Source: Exophiala sp. HKRS030 (lineage: Eukaryota; Ascomycota; Eurotiomycetes; Chaetothyriales; Herpotrichiellaceae). Taken from it: DNA of 64,000 nt. Of this stretch, positions 44,036 to 56,017 are shown one piece after another. A model generated the notes under the pieces. The model did not search any database. It had not been told where the DNA came from and saw only the letters and a program-made list of their open reading frames with translations. Made by a program: the position numbers and the translations under genes. Where the stretch lies: positions 5,456,001-5,520,000 of the forward strand of contig JAHWDD010000004.1 of the NCBI GenBank assembly GCA_023897205.1, given 5' to 3'. Numbering within the stretch: position 1 is the first letter of the stretch; the number at the start of each line of letters is the position of its first letter.

Positions 44036-46500
44036 TTAAGCACCGTACCCATTCCAGAGTCTTGCCGTAACGTCCGAGGAGTACCACGCAAAATCATCAA
44101 CAAAGAGATCGTCTGCCAGCGCAGGTGCCCAGTCAGTAGCAAATGCACCTCCATCCGGCACGACCACTTCTGGACCAATGGGGGACAGCCATTCAACATT
44201 GGAGTGTTCAGATAAAGGTCGGCCTGGCATCTCTGAACCGCCGCTGAAAGTGTGACCAAGTTGATACTCAAGGATTTCGGTGCGGCTGACAGCTCCGTTC
44301 TGCAGAGGGCTTCCGACGCCTTTCTCAATGCTGAGTCGAGGTTGGTTATCGGTGTGCAACTTCTGAGAGTCCAAAAATTCGCCGACAACCACCGTACTTT
44401 CGAAGTCATTCTGCCGTGCATCGAGTCTTGTCTCCAATGTGTCCATGTTCTGCAATAATGCCAGTGGCGTACCCCAGAACTGGGAGAACCGGAGATAAAT
44501 TTGACGTAAAGAGTCAAACCTCTTCTGAGTGAGCGTCGGATTGGCATCCCAGTGAGATCGTCTCTTGAAGGCCTGCAAAGCAGCTGCTATCCATATCGTA
44601 CTTGCATAATAAGGATTCACATATTTGACGTGATCCTCAGGACAGCTTTCTAGCAGTTCAAGAACAGTATCACTAGCTTGTAGAAAGTTTCGTAGCCCAA
44701 GTCGAGTCGTTGAGGCTTTGTCAGATTTGGTTGGCTGTGCCAATCCTTCACCTTCATGGCTTGAGAATGATAGCGGGACCAAGCCCTCGATTATATCCAT
44801 GAATACATGATTCTGATAAATCATGTAGATGACGGAAGCTTTCGCCATACCAATACAATATTTTCCAGCACTTGCCCGTCGTGATGAAAGTGCACTACGA
44901 CCCTCCGAGAGATCGAACTCTAGAAATTCGCCTTGGTGAGTCAAGGCGCATGGTAAGTTCTCCTTGATGTCCTGATACGCTTTGACAAGCTCAGAGAGGC
45001 CCTCAAATGCCTTCTTGGCGGATGTTTGCATTGGATGGTGACTGAAATACTGAACAAGTTTTGAGACATCGTTCTCGACATCTTTGCCTGACAAAACGCC
45101 CGGTAGGCTGTTGTGGCACAAGACTTGAGCATCGCGCATTAGCGATAGCAAAACAATCGTCCACGCGACGGAATTTTCGTTGCCAGAGCTTTTTAGTCGT
45201 TTCCATCGTTCACGGGGAGATCTGTGTAGCAGGCATGAGGTCTGATAAATATTCGCGAACCAAAGCTCGTCAGCGACTGGTAGATATGTTCTGTTCATGT
45301 CCCAATCTATCGCTGGAGGGGTTCGTTGGATGGTTGAACAAAAGCAATCCATTTCCCAAAGCGCCCACCAGACCCTTCGCTTTTCTTCGACCACAGACCA
45401 AGCAGAAAGCTCATTGTCACCAAATGGCACTTTCTCAGTGCTCTCATGGTCAGTCAGGTGTAGACGGAGCTCATAGGCGAGCCGAATACCTGCACCAACC
45501 AACCTCCAAGCCGGCCCATAAACTCCATTAATCAGTTTGTAGTAGCCTGCTAATGTCATTGCTTGTAACAAACATAGAGGCGGAGCATCGTGTATACAAG
45601 CGTCCACACTGCGATTGATGTACTGTATAGAGAGGGAATGGAAATCCTCGTGCGATGGGATAGTAGAGTTGTAATTGGGAGCAGACTTTCGACCTGGGTG
45701 ATATCTCGAAGACAATGAAAACATGGCTGCAAAAAGAGCAATCAGATGGTCTTGATCATCTATATCCCGACGAATCTTTTCTGAGAATGATGGTTGATGG
45801 AACAGCGACATTGATCCCAGGCCAGCAACCATTTCGAAGTAAAGATCTATTCTGCGCGAGTTCACAAGACGATTAGCATGCCCTTGTCGAATGATGCGCA
45901 CGAACTTACAATGATTGGGCCTGGTAAATAGATATTTGAAGTGTCTCGCATGCCTTGGTCAGTCTCTCTTGAACGCCTGCCAAGACTAGTAAAAAGCCTG
46001 GAGAGGATCGCTCCTTCTGGTACAGTGGCGGACTGACAGACGCCTCATGTGATGGGTGGAATAAGGAAGAGAGACTGACAGCCTTCGCAAAATTGAGGGC
46101 TGCTGCCTCAGGTGACCTTCCATTGGAGTATAGGCTACCCGAAAAAGAAGCTGTTGGTGAGGAACAAGAAGGTCGTCGACGTGCTTCGGCCACATTTTGA
46201 GATCCATGGCACGCTGAGTCTTGTGAAGTCGTATTCTGATATGAATTGGATCGATCGACAGCCGCCACTACCTGTTCGGATCCGCTAGATTGACGGTGGC
46301 GACGTCGACTATTCGTAGAACCTTTGGCATGTAAGATAACTTGTTATTTCTCGGCATGCAAGTGAAAATGTGCGTACCAAGCTTCGGCCCTGGCTTAAGA
46401 CGAACGTTTGGATAAACGCATGGCTTCGAACTCTGTCGGCAAAATGAACATGTAGGAAGTTGGCGATCGCTTCACGACCGGCGTTAGCAGCAGATCAGCC
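44036..46500 (-). CDS. Zn2Cys6 transcription factor with fungal_trans domain; N-terminus unclear
   Basis: The last, long exon (ending 44036) contains the fungal-specific transcription factor domain: DLYFEMVAGLGSMSLFHQPS, YINRSVDACIHDAPPLCLLQ, GAGIRLAYELRLH, EEKRRVWWALWEMDCFCSTI and RTPPAIDWDMN. Two introns upstream (GTAAGTTCG... near 45905, and GTACGC... near 46375) connect exons carrying a Ser/Arg-rich linker and, at 46450-46418, CSFCRQSSKPCVYP. That is the C-x2-C-x6-C second half of a Zn2Cys6 cluster with the typical KPGPKLG after it. The first half should lie just upstream, but I cannot find three in-frame cysteines there; a few bases may be missing or the cluster is degenerate. Nuclear regulator, probably of this oxidative cluster. 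Confidence 0.75.
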
Positions 46501-49004
46501 CAGGAGCCAGAGGAACTACCATCGTGATTTTTTCCTGTCAGATTGATTAGTTAAGTAGTTCAACTGATGCGAATATCACTCCTAGCCCAGCGAAGTGCCT
46601 CTTAATGCCTTAGCGTTGCAAGCCCCGGCCGATTTGACTGACACATCTCCTGGATTCTAATGGTCTGGGAACGAATTTTGAAATTAACCCGACATACCTC
46701 TTGCACTGTTCGCACGCCAGGTTTGCTACTGCGCTGGTACGCTTCTCTGGATGAGACATTGCCATAGTATTCCAATAAAAAGGATGGGAAATACAAACAT
46801 GAGCTTGGTGGAATGAGCCTTGATAGTGGCTGCTTCTTCCACCTGAAGAAGGTCTGTGGTATGTTGGTCAAAACGTGGAGAAAGTACGTAGGGACGATGT
46901 TACTTTAGGTCTAACGGACTACTAAGAGCTATTTCATCCTTGGCGGCACACCGAAGTGGGTGCTGAGCGTTCAAGCCCGAGCTGGAGAAGTCCTCGTGGT
47001 CCTCTTCTGTACGGAGTACTGTGTGTACCTGAACTACTTGGTACGGCCGCTTCCCCACCCCCCTCATTATCCCCGCAAAATTAATGCAACTAAGTTCTCA
47101 GTTCCGCTGTTATGATGAGAAAAAGGCTCTGCCGGGGTTCCTCTCTGGGGTTGCTCTCCCCGGGTTACTCCCCCCGAATGCTCATGTCTGGCCTTTTCGT
47201 CGACGCTTCATGTGGAGCGAGAACAATAAATGGTGGGCACTCCTCGGCTACTAGAAATTCCGAGGCTGTGTAGCAAACAGAGGGATGATCGCGGCCGCTC
47301 GCACCGCTTGGAATCTTTCAATGTTCTAAATGCAGTTTCGGCTATGGTGTCTTTCAGAGAGTAGATGTTTGATCATATTGCAACCTTTGCCCCTCTTGAG
47401 CAATGCTGCTTGGTACAAGTTGTGATCATGTGCCAAGTTGCACGAGGATCATTTTTGAAATCATTTCAGCACAAAGCTCATCACTGAGGCGGCACTAGGT
47501 CTGCCACCCGTGATCTGTTAACCACGAAGACTCACAATTATAAGGCATGTAATCACCATTAAGTTTGGAAAGCCGAGGAATTGCAAAGCCTAGCCGGGCT
47601 ATTTCCCGAAAAATGGTCCGCAAATTCATCCGCCTCACTTACGGCGACCCTGAAGAAAGCCAATTGGATGAAAGCAAGGTTACGACAACAATGGAGGCAG
47701 AGTTCTTTCTGTCACCATACCCGAAATTTCCGATTCACACGTGTGCCAGTTATGACGGTTTTGGCAAAAGAGACACCCTGAAATCAAGTGTGCATTTCCC
47801 ACCATCGTATCATCAGCAGGTAAACTCGGTATTACAATTCCTAGTCAGGCTGAGTTTTGGTATCTACGATCACAGCGCACTCGTAATACTGGAAAGACAT
47901 GGACTTTGTAACTAGAGAGGGCCGTCGTGATATGCTCTGGTGACCTTTTCCTGGACCGCCCAAGGTATGCTTCCTCACACTTAACGCCATTTGCCAAACG
48001 TTGTTATGTTTAGCCTGCCCCAAGTGGATTCCCCCAAATGGTAAATCAAGGCCAAAAGCTTATTCATGTACAGATACATAAATCAGTTGTCCTTAAAATT
48101 TGATTTGTAGGATCGTTGTCTCAGACCTCACAATAGAATACTATTGCAGATGAAGAGTCATCCAGCACGTTCTTAGTGTTAGATCTCCCTGGCATGAGTC
48201 TTGGTGCGAAGATCTTATAATCGCGATTCGGCAGGAAGCCGAAGAAGGGGCGCTTAGATGGTCGGGTTGCTTCTCCGGCCAACTGGCAGTTCACTCAGGC
48301 TCCAGTTTGCACCTTGAGATCAGAACACGAAAAGATCCGGGGCATTCGGTTGAGTCTCCTTACAACCCTACGCCACACATTCACCATCAACTACAGAATG
48401 TCCATAGCTGACGATTCCCCAAGATGCTGTAGGCTCAGTCGCTGAATGACCATCTTCAATACTGGGTGGTACGTCTGGTGGCAATGAAGGCATGAGATCA
48501 ATGTTCCTGCGACCAGTTCATTTCTGGAGTCGCCAGGGCCTGGTCTACTTGAACTTGGAGAGCTGGTGGAGCGAATTTTTGACGTACCAAGATCATGGTA
48601 CGAGAAGGGAGCCCCATTCAACACTAATTTCCATCACATTGTCTGGGGGATACGAGAGCTTACCATCACGTCTCATATTTCGGCCCCAGCGACTTAAGCG
48701 AAACCCCGGGTTGGGGTCAATCTGCAGTAAGACCCACCTCCGGGGTAATACTTCAACTGACTACAGTTGGCAATGCAATAATGGCAGCGAAGATGATCCG
48801 GTAATGGATTGTTTAGAACAGGGCAGATGAATTACAATGTATCAACAGCCCGTCAAAGATCCAGGGCTTTGCGCAAATACAAGTACTGGAGCAAATCCCA
48901 ATTCCCATGCGATCACCTTCTTTTGTTTTCGGACACCGACTGATTCATAGCCAAAGAAATATCAAATCAGGCACAGTAATTGGCCATTTCAGGATCAACA
49001 AGCT
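46501..49004. other. Long intergenic stretch with GC-rich CCCCG/CGGGG clusters
   Basis: About 2.5 kb upstream of the transporter. Around 47130-47190 and 48700-48745 there are clustered CGGGG/CCCCG runs (CCCCGGGTTGGGG at 48704 is partly palindromic), which could be zinc-finger binding sites, but no operator is identified. Open frames (for example 47565-47915 and 48391-48624) have no motifs. Confidence 0.35.
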
Positions 49005-50771
49005 ATGTCGGCTACTTTAGAGACTGCGGGTGCACATCTGCAGCTGAAGCACCATACAACTTGGATCAATATCATCACCGTGATTGCAGCGGGGACTGCC
49101 AGCTTCAACTTCGGATACTCCAACAATGCAATTGCTGGAACGCTTGCTCAGAGTTCATTCCTCGAGTACTTTTTGACCACATCGCCGACTTCCCGCGTTG
49201 GAGGAATGCTAGGCGCGTAAGTCCTGCCCGTCTATATCTCTTTTCGATTCCCACTAACTAGGTCAGCTTCTTTGGTGGCGGTTTTCTGGGCTGTGTACTT
49301 CAAAGTCCCTTCTCATCGCGTTATGGAAGAAGACCGTGCAACATGGCAGCGGCAGTCATTGTGACTATAGCAGCTGCACTCCAAGCTGGAAGCGTCCACC
49401 TTGCAATGTTCCTAGTCGCCCGCGTTCTAAATGGATTTGGCGCTGGTATGATCATTGCAAACACGCCGGTCTACATGAGCGAAATTTCACCAGCACATAC
49501 ACGAGGCCTGCTGGTTAGTACTCAAGGGATTTCAATAACCCTTGCATACATTGTTTCGTCACTTGTTGCGTTCGGATTTCATTTCGTGGATGCAGCCTAT
49601 CAATGGCGTCTGCAATTCGTCGTTTTGAGCTCCATCTCACTGATATTGGTCGTGACAATGTATTTCATTCCTGAAAGTCCACGGTGGCTCATGGTTAGTG
49701 CACTCCTTATGATCCGGCAAGAAAATGCTTACCATATGTACAGGACCACGGAAGAACAGATGAGGCTTGGGAAGTTCTTCATAGATTGCATAGCTCAAAG
49801 CAAGACCCTTCCGGAAGCCTTGCGCGTGCAGAGTATGTTCAAATCAAGGCACAACTCGAAGAAGAGAAGGTACAGCGACTTCATTCTGATTATGTACTCG
49901 CATATGCTAATATCACAAGAATCTTCCATCCGGGTATTGGTATATTTTGAGGAATCCTTCTACCAGAAAACGTGCCATTTGTGGAGCCATGGTATGGGTT
50001 ATGGGCCAGTCTACGGGCATTGTAGTCATCGCGAATTTTGCTCCACAACTATTCGCCGGTCTGGGCTTTGATTCTGAACTTCAACTCGGCCTTTCCGTTG
50101 TCTGGGTGACGACATGTGCGATAGGAACATGGCTCAGCAATTTGCTCATCGAGAGGCTCGGCAGAGTGAAGCAACTCAGTAAGTTTGAAGCATTGCTGCA
50201 AATGCTGGCCCAGGTTAACATCATTGCAGCGATTGGTGGCTACGTCTGTTCTGCATGCCTTATCATCGAAGCCGTACTGCAAAGGTATTATATCGGAACT
50301 ACTAACGTTAGCGGTCTGAACGCAGCCACCGCAATGTATTTCCTTTTCGTCTTCTTCTTTGGCCTGTTCATTGAGTGCCCGGCCTACACCTACGTAGTGG
50401 AGATCTGGCCTACTCATCTACGGAGCGAAGGTGCAACAATTGGTCTGGGTTCATTCTTTATCATGACGATTGTCTACAATAGTCCAGCGGCGGAGGCGTT
50501 CGCAACAATATCATGGCGCTATTATTTCGTAATGGTGTGCGTCTGCTTGGTATCAACAACGTTCATTGCTTGGTATTGCCCGGAGGTAAGTCGTTATGTG
50601 TCCAACTCAAGCTCCTACTAACTTTTAATGGTTCAGACCGCTGGATTCACATTAGAAGAAATCGCTGCTAAGTTCGGTGATCATGTCGCAGTCAACATCT
50701 CCGAGATCGATATCGATAATATCGAGATCGAGAAAAAGGCTGATAAGCATGTGGAAGTCGTCCAAGTGTAG
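49005..50771 (+). CDS. MFS sugar (hexose-type) transporter, one frame break
   Basis: Five exons (49005-49216, 49267-49693, 49744-50178, 50230-50585, 50637-50771) give 521 aa after restoring one base. Signature motifs are in place: ARVLNGFGAGMIIANTPVYM and SEISPAHTRGLL after TM4, PESPRWLM after TM6, and IECPAYTYVVEIWPTHLRSEG near TM10 (a PETKG-like region follows as CPETAGFTLEE). Twelve hydrophobic segments are visible. The break is in the T run 49945-49948; restoring one T joins IFHPGIGIF to LRNPSTRKRAICGAMVWVMG. Plasma-membrane proton-coupled sugar or related-substrate uptake is expected. The substrate cannot be read. Its place beside catabolic enzymes suggests uptake of a plant-derived carbon compound. 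Confidence 0.9.
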
Positions 50772-51778
50772 CCAAGGATCCTCAACCTATCTCAAGGAGA
50801 TTTAGGCAAGATTTCGTTATATTATACGTGTCTTGTTGTGGCTAGAATGTGCAGGTCTTTCAGGAGGTCATGATAGATGCAGCTAAGTTGTTAACCATGG
50901 GCAACACATAGAACGGTATCGTGCAATGCTGGTCCCGTTACCAACGCTAAGATGATTTATGAAGAAGAGCCAAATGTTCAATGTCTTACGAGTACTTTGC
51001 TCCAAGAAAGAGTGGTGAAATCTATTTATCGCCATATTGAACGGCCGCTGCCAATGCTGGCTGCAACGACTAGAACGTCGGACAATGACACATCATGGAA
51101 AAGCAGAATCAATGGAACCAGATACGTATGCCTCTAGCATTGTGAAACACGTACGTGAAGAAGATATCGAAAGCGAAAGTTTGACATGTGCGCCTGGGTC
51201 CAAGTGAGCCTGCTGTCGCGATGCAGCCTTGCATTGAGAATTGGCTTAGCTGAAATTAGCCGATTTCTGTCAATCCCAAAGACAACTATGGAGGAGAACG
51301 AGCGCTCATTAAGCCTCAAAAAATGGTTATAATGTCGTTTCATGACTTACTTGCTCCGTCTTTAGACTTTGTCGAGTTTTCGAGACCCACAATTATATTG
51401 CAAAGCTCGACTTTTTGATAGCTATGCCTTTGTTCGGTTAGCTGCTACCGAGCTTAATTCTGATATTTGTATGAGGTCGACGGAACAATTTTAGACTGGA
51501 CGCAGGTGATCGAAGTGCGTAGATCCCCCGGTTTGCCTTGCCTCCAAACAGGCGGACGTCGGCCACTCAGCAAATCCGAAAACGTGTGCGGCCACAGCCA
51601 ATAGGACCAATTTCATCCTTCGGAGGACATCAACGTAGTTTCTCACTCGTGGAGCGAGTGATAGAAGACTTAAGTTGGTGTTTGGAGTTATCCGATATTC
51701 CTCGATAGACTTATAAGGGCCCTCGGCTGGCAATAAACCAGCCATTGGTGATTATCTTGGTTACAAACATCATCCGCC
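50772..51778. other. Intergenic, nothing supported
   Basis: About 1 kb between the transporter and SDR2. Short frames only; it must contain the SDR2 promoter. Confidence 0.4.
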
Positions 51779-52659
51779 ATGGCACAAAAAACGCTCAGTG
51801 GGAAGGTGGCTCTGGTGACGGGCTCGAGCAGTGGGATGGGTCGAGCTATCTCTCTTGGTCTCGCAGAACTGGGAGCCAGCGTAATTGCGTGTGACCTGAA
51901 CCCAGCTGCAAATCCAAAGGGTTTCGAGAAAGACTTACACATCACCACCGTCGATTTGATCAACAGTAAAGGTGGCCAGGCAATATTCTTCAAGGTTGAC
52001 ATATCACAATTATCCGAAATTGAGCATGCATTCACAGAAGGTATTGCAGTAAGTCATCTGTGAAGCATTAAAACCCCTGCTTCGAGGGCCATCCACTAAA
52101 GATCCTTCAGAAATTTGGCCGTCTAGATATTGTGGTCAACTGTGCAGGATATTGGGCACCATTTAGGAAGTTTGCAGATGAGGACGATGATTTGTGGCAG
52201 AAAATGGCTGCGGTGAACACCCTCGGCACCGCAAAGTCTAACAGATTGGCCATCAAGCAATTTCTCAAGCAAGAAGTGGACGAGGAATGGGGAAGTCGTG
52301 GAAAAATCGTCAACATCTCCTCTTGCGCAGCTGTCGTTGCTTTTCCCGGAGAAGTCGCATATTCGGCAACTAAAGCAGCTATCAACCATATGACGCGTGC
52401 AGGTGCTCTGGACCATGCTCGTGACGCCATTAATATCAATTGCATTGCTCCTGGTGTTGTTGCAACTGGAATGGCACGTCAAAATTTCGACGATCAGGAT
52501 ATCATCAAGCACATGCAAAAGGCAACACCATGGCCACGTCTGGGAACCGCGGATGATATCGCAGGTGCAACATTATTTCTATGTAGCAAGCAAGCATCGT
52601 GGATAACTGGTCAGACGTGGGCCGTAGATGGTGGTATGACCCTAGGAGTTCCACCTTGA
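51779..52659 (+). CDS. Short-chain dehydrogenase/reductase 2 (272 aa)
   Basis: Exons 51779-52048 and 52111-52659 with a 62-nt intron. ATG lies in CCGCCATGGC. Motifs: KVALVTGSSSGMGRAISLGL (TGxxxGMG), CDLNP after strand 2 (Asp suggests NAD), IVVNCAGYW (NAG analogue), KIVNISSCAAVVAF with catalytic Ser, VAYSATKAAINHMTRA with the Tyr-x3-Lys pair, and INCIAPGVVATGM. It ends WITGQTWAVDGGM, the usual family end. Frame is intact. The protein resembles FabG-like or 3-hydroxy-steroid/alcohol dehydrogenases; the exact substrate is not readable. It is on the same strand as the transporter and P450. Confidence 0.92.
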
Positions 52660-53606
52660 ATAGGTGTACAGCTGTGAACATAATCATCAATTGACCGTTT
52701 TTCAGATCTATGTATAGGTGGTCTAACAATGTTGAAAATAGACATACTCTCGCTTCGCGACAGGTACATTTCACGCGCTTCTCGTTGTTAAGGATCATAT
52801 CATTACAATGCAAGGATTAGTCGTAAGATGAGGTGAGGAGATCGGCACCATTATAATCTTGAAATTCATTTTGCCGCAAGAGACTCCATCATGTGAAAAT
52901 TGCTCTTTTGATCTCGGTCAAAAGAAACCTCGAATATGACTCGAGGGTTAAAAGGATCTAGCTAGGTTCTGGAAGTAGTCACCAACAACAATACAGCGAT
53001 AACAAACAAGATGAACCGTCAGCTTTTGGACGCTTTGATTAGGCCGAATGATTGTCTTCTGACAAGGCTGCACCATAGCCTTGGGCTGGTGGCTGAGGAA
53101 TCCCAATACAAATTAGATTAGTGGTAGTGCCACACTTGACCAGGCCCGTTCAAGAGTAACCCGCGGAGAGATTCTCGCCAACAGCGGACTTTTGTGAATT
53201 GTTAATGCGATTCACATTGGCTAGCCTGTCGAGATCTTGCGGTAGATCCCAATGTAACAGGCCGACTCCTCCACGTTTTCAGGATTGTTCCACTTCCGAA
53301 ATTGTTCCTAGTCTGGTTTCTCTCCGCAAATCTCTCCGCGTACTAACCAGCATCGATTTTGATAGAACGTATGCATGGCGCCACGCAAGGAACATGTGAG
53401 GAGACATGGAGAAGAACATGCCAAAGCGGAGTAACGAGCTCGATTGCGCATCACAGGCGCTTTCTTGATGTTGTTCCAAACATGGTATGAGGTGTTAAAA
53501 TCCTAGGGACATTCCTAACATTATCTAGATACCACTCTTCAGGAGTTGAGCATTCCATCAAATCCCACCTACAGGCCTGCAACTTTTGATATTATCGACG
53601 ATCAGC
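52660..53606. other. Intergenic upstream of the P450
   Basis: No supported gene. Open frames on both strands around 53199-53479 overlap and have no motif. Confidence 0.4.
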
Positions 53607-55592
53607 ATGGCGGCATTTACAGAACTGACGAGATACTATATACTTGCCGCCGTTGCGCTGTTAAGCATTGGAGTGTATCGACTTCTGCAGGTTGGAAAGC
53701 GGGATCCTCGAATGCCCCCTGGGCCCCCTACAATCCCAATTCTAGGAAATGCACACCAGATACCTCGAACGGGGCTTTACAAACAGTAAGTAAGCAGTAT
53801 TGCATGAAATACAGGCAATCTTGCTTCTTGGACTTCAATTGACTAGTGCAGGTTCCGTGATTGGTCCAAAGAGTATGGCTCTATCTTCAGTCTCAAGCTT
53901 GGGCCGACGAACATGGTTGTTCTCTGCGACCGGAAAGCAATTCATAAGCTTTTGGTAGAGAAGGGTGCTATCTATTCCGATCGCCCGGAGACCTATGTTG
54001 GTCATTTGTTGACCAAAGGAGACCATTTGGCCATTTCTCAAATGGATGCTTTGTGGAGAGAGAAGAGAAAAATTATTGCTCACAACTTCTCGCCTAAGCC
54101 TTTAGACGAGAAACATTTTCGAGTTCAGGAGGCAGAGTAAGCCACGAAGCCTCATTGTGAAAAGAGCCACTTCGAGAGTTGGACACTAATTACGCTTTCA
54201 GAGCAACTATATTGATGAACAATCTTCTCACTGATCCTGATGACTTCTTCCGACAAATCAAGCGGTACACTGCATCTGTGGTGACATCCATCACATATGG
54301 GTTTAGAGGAGAAACCCCCGACTCATTTTGGGCGCAGGTATGTGATTTGAGAGCGTGAGATGAAGAAATCAGCTGATCATTTACTAAGGGGGTTTATGAT
54401 GTTATGGACAAGGTAAACACCAATGCTGTGGAAATCTACTCTGTATTCTGACCTTCATTCAGTGGACTGCTGCTATGGAGCCCGGAGCAAATCCACCTGT
54501 CGATGAATTCAAATTTCTTCAATGGACCCCAACTTGGGCCGCATTCTGGAAACGTCGCGCAGTTGATGCGGGTGATACAATGGACAGCGTCTGGGCCGAA
54601 GCACGAAGACGAATTGATGAAAGAAGGGCTAAGGGTGAACGACGGAACTGTATCATCGATACTTTATTAGACGAGTACGACAAAAAGGGGATGCCTTTCT
54701 CAAAACATGGTTTTGACAATTTAATGGGAGAGCTCATCGAGGGAGGCGCCGACACAACCGCAGCACAACTTTTAACGCTGATATTAGCTTTTGGACTACA
54801 TCCAGAAGTACAGGAAAAAGCCCGGAAAGAGATCGATGCCGTTTGTGGCACGGAACGGGCTCCTCTCTGGTCCGATTTTGCTAATCTACCATACTTGAAC
54901 TGCATTATCAAAGAAGGAATGAGATGGCGACCTGTGTTGGTTTTGCAATTCGTCTTTTGACTGAATCTTTGGGCTGACACTGGTTGTAGGGCTGTTACCG
55001 GTCTACCGCATCGTGCTAGAGAGGGTTCGTTCACTCACTCAAAAACCGTCAAACTCCAACTGACCATGATCCAGACAACTTCTACGAGGGATTCTTCATC
55101 CCCAAGGACACTACCCTTTTCTTAGCTACATGGGCAATCCACCATTCAGATCACATATACCCGGACTGTGACGAGTTCAATCCTGATCGATACTTGAATC
55201 ATGTCAAACTCGCAAGCGACTATGCGGGAAGCCCAGATTGGGAGAACCGAGATAAGTTTTCCTTGACTTTTCACACCCAACTTCATAGTACTAACCAACC
55301 TTCACATCACTACAACTATGGCGCCGGCAGACGTGTTTGCCCCGGTATGCACCTTGCAGAGCGCAATATGTGGCGTATTGCTGCCAAGTTGCTCTGGGCG
55401 TTCGAGTTCTCCGAGTACGTGGACCCAAAGACAGGTGTCAAAGTTCCCCTGGATCCCGCTGCGTATAATCCGGGTATTCTGCAAGCGCCGCTTCCATTCA
55501 AGATCCAAATCAAGCCAAGAAGTGCAAAGCATATTGCTCGAATCAACCAGGAGAAGGCTGAAGCTCTTGAATTTCTGAAGCAATACGCTTGA
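53607..55592 (+). CDS. Cytochrome P450 monooxygenase
   Basis: ATG 53607 ([11 protein letters not shown]) opens an N-terminal membrane helix ([14 protein letters not shown]), then the proline hinge [13 protein letters not shown]. Seven introns are placed by clean splice sites and continuous alignment-like order. Landmarks: [14 protein letters not shown] (helix C), [14 protein letters not shown] (I-helix oxygen-binding Thr), KEGMRWRPV (ExxR), FNPDRYL, and heme loop [17 protein letters not shown] with the axial Cys. ER-membrane, O2- and NADPH-P450-reductase-dependent hydroxylation is expected. Between WENRD and HYNYGAG lies a 54-nt in-frame segment that looks like an AT-AC intron (separate entry). 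It is convergent with the KstD-like gene 425 bp away. Substrate unknown. Confidence 0.93.
55252..55305 (+). other. Candidate AT-AC intron inside the P450 gene
   Basis: The segment begins ATAAGTTTTCC, holds a perfect TACTAAC at about 55289-55295 and ends TTCAC. Removing exactly these 54 nt joins WENR-D to [13 protein letters not shown], the continuous spacing expected before a P450 heme loop. The ATAAGT start matches the rare U2-type AT-AC class, in which only the first G of GTAAGT is changed. If unspliced it adds 18 in-frame residues without a stop. A GT-AG alternative (GTTTTC ... CATAG) would be only 33 nt and leave extra residues. Confidence 0.55.
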
Positions 55593-56017
55593 TTGGCAGG
55601 TTTTTTTTAAGGCGAGAAAGCCGGCGAGAACCATCGATGAGCATTGCGTGAAAACGATTAACTTGTTGAAAACCTTTTGATTGTTCCCGAATGGATCATA
55701 TTTGATGTCAGCTCATGTTTCAAGGGAGGACTTGCGGTATTGTAGTGCTTCGCTTGTGAAAACTCCATGCCCTTCATGGCGCTCGAGCCACATTTTGGTT
55801 TGCTTTCCATAAAGAGATTTAGCAACTTAGTACAAACGTACGCCAGGGCACTTAAGCGTAGACTTTTCATACCTGAAACATCTCTCTGTGATGATCAGGT
55901 GACCATGGTTCTCTGTCAATCATCATTCTCTGGGATAATATCTAAAATCGCCTCGCTGATGCCGGCACTGTTGGCCTGAGATCACCGCGAATAACTTCGA
56001 GCCCATCATAAACCGCC
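55593..56017. other. Intergenic between convergent P450 and flavoenzyme
   Basis: Convergent 3' ends. Small frames at 55658-55979 have no motif. Confidence 0.4.

Noticed and set aside
47565..47915. 116-codon open frame upstream of the transporter
   Set aside because: Overlapped by other frames on both strands; no motif and no convincing neighbouring exon.
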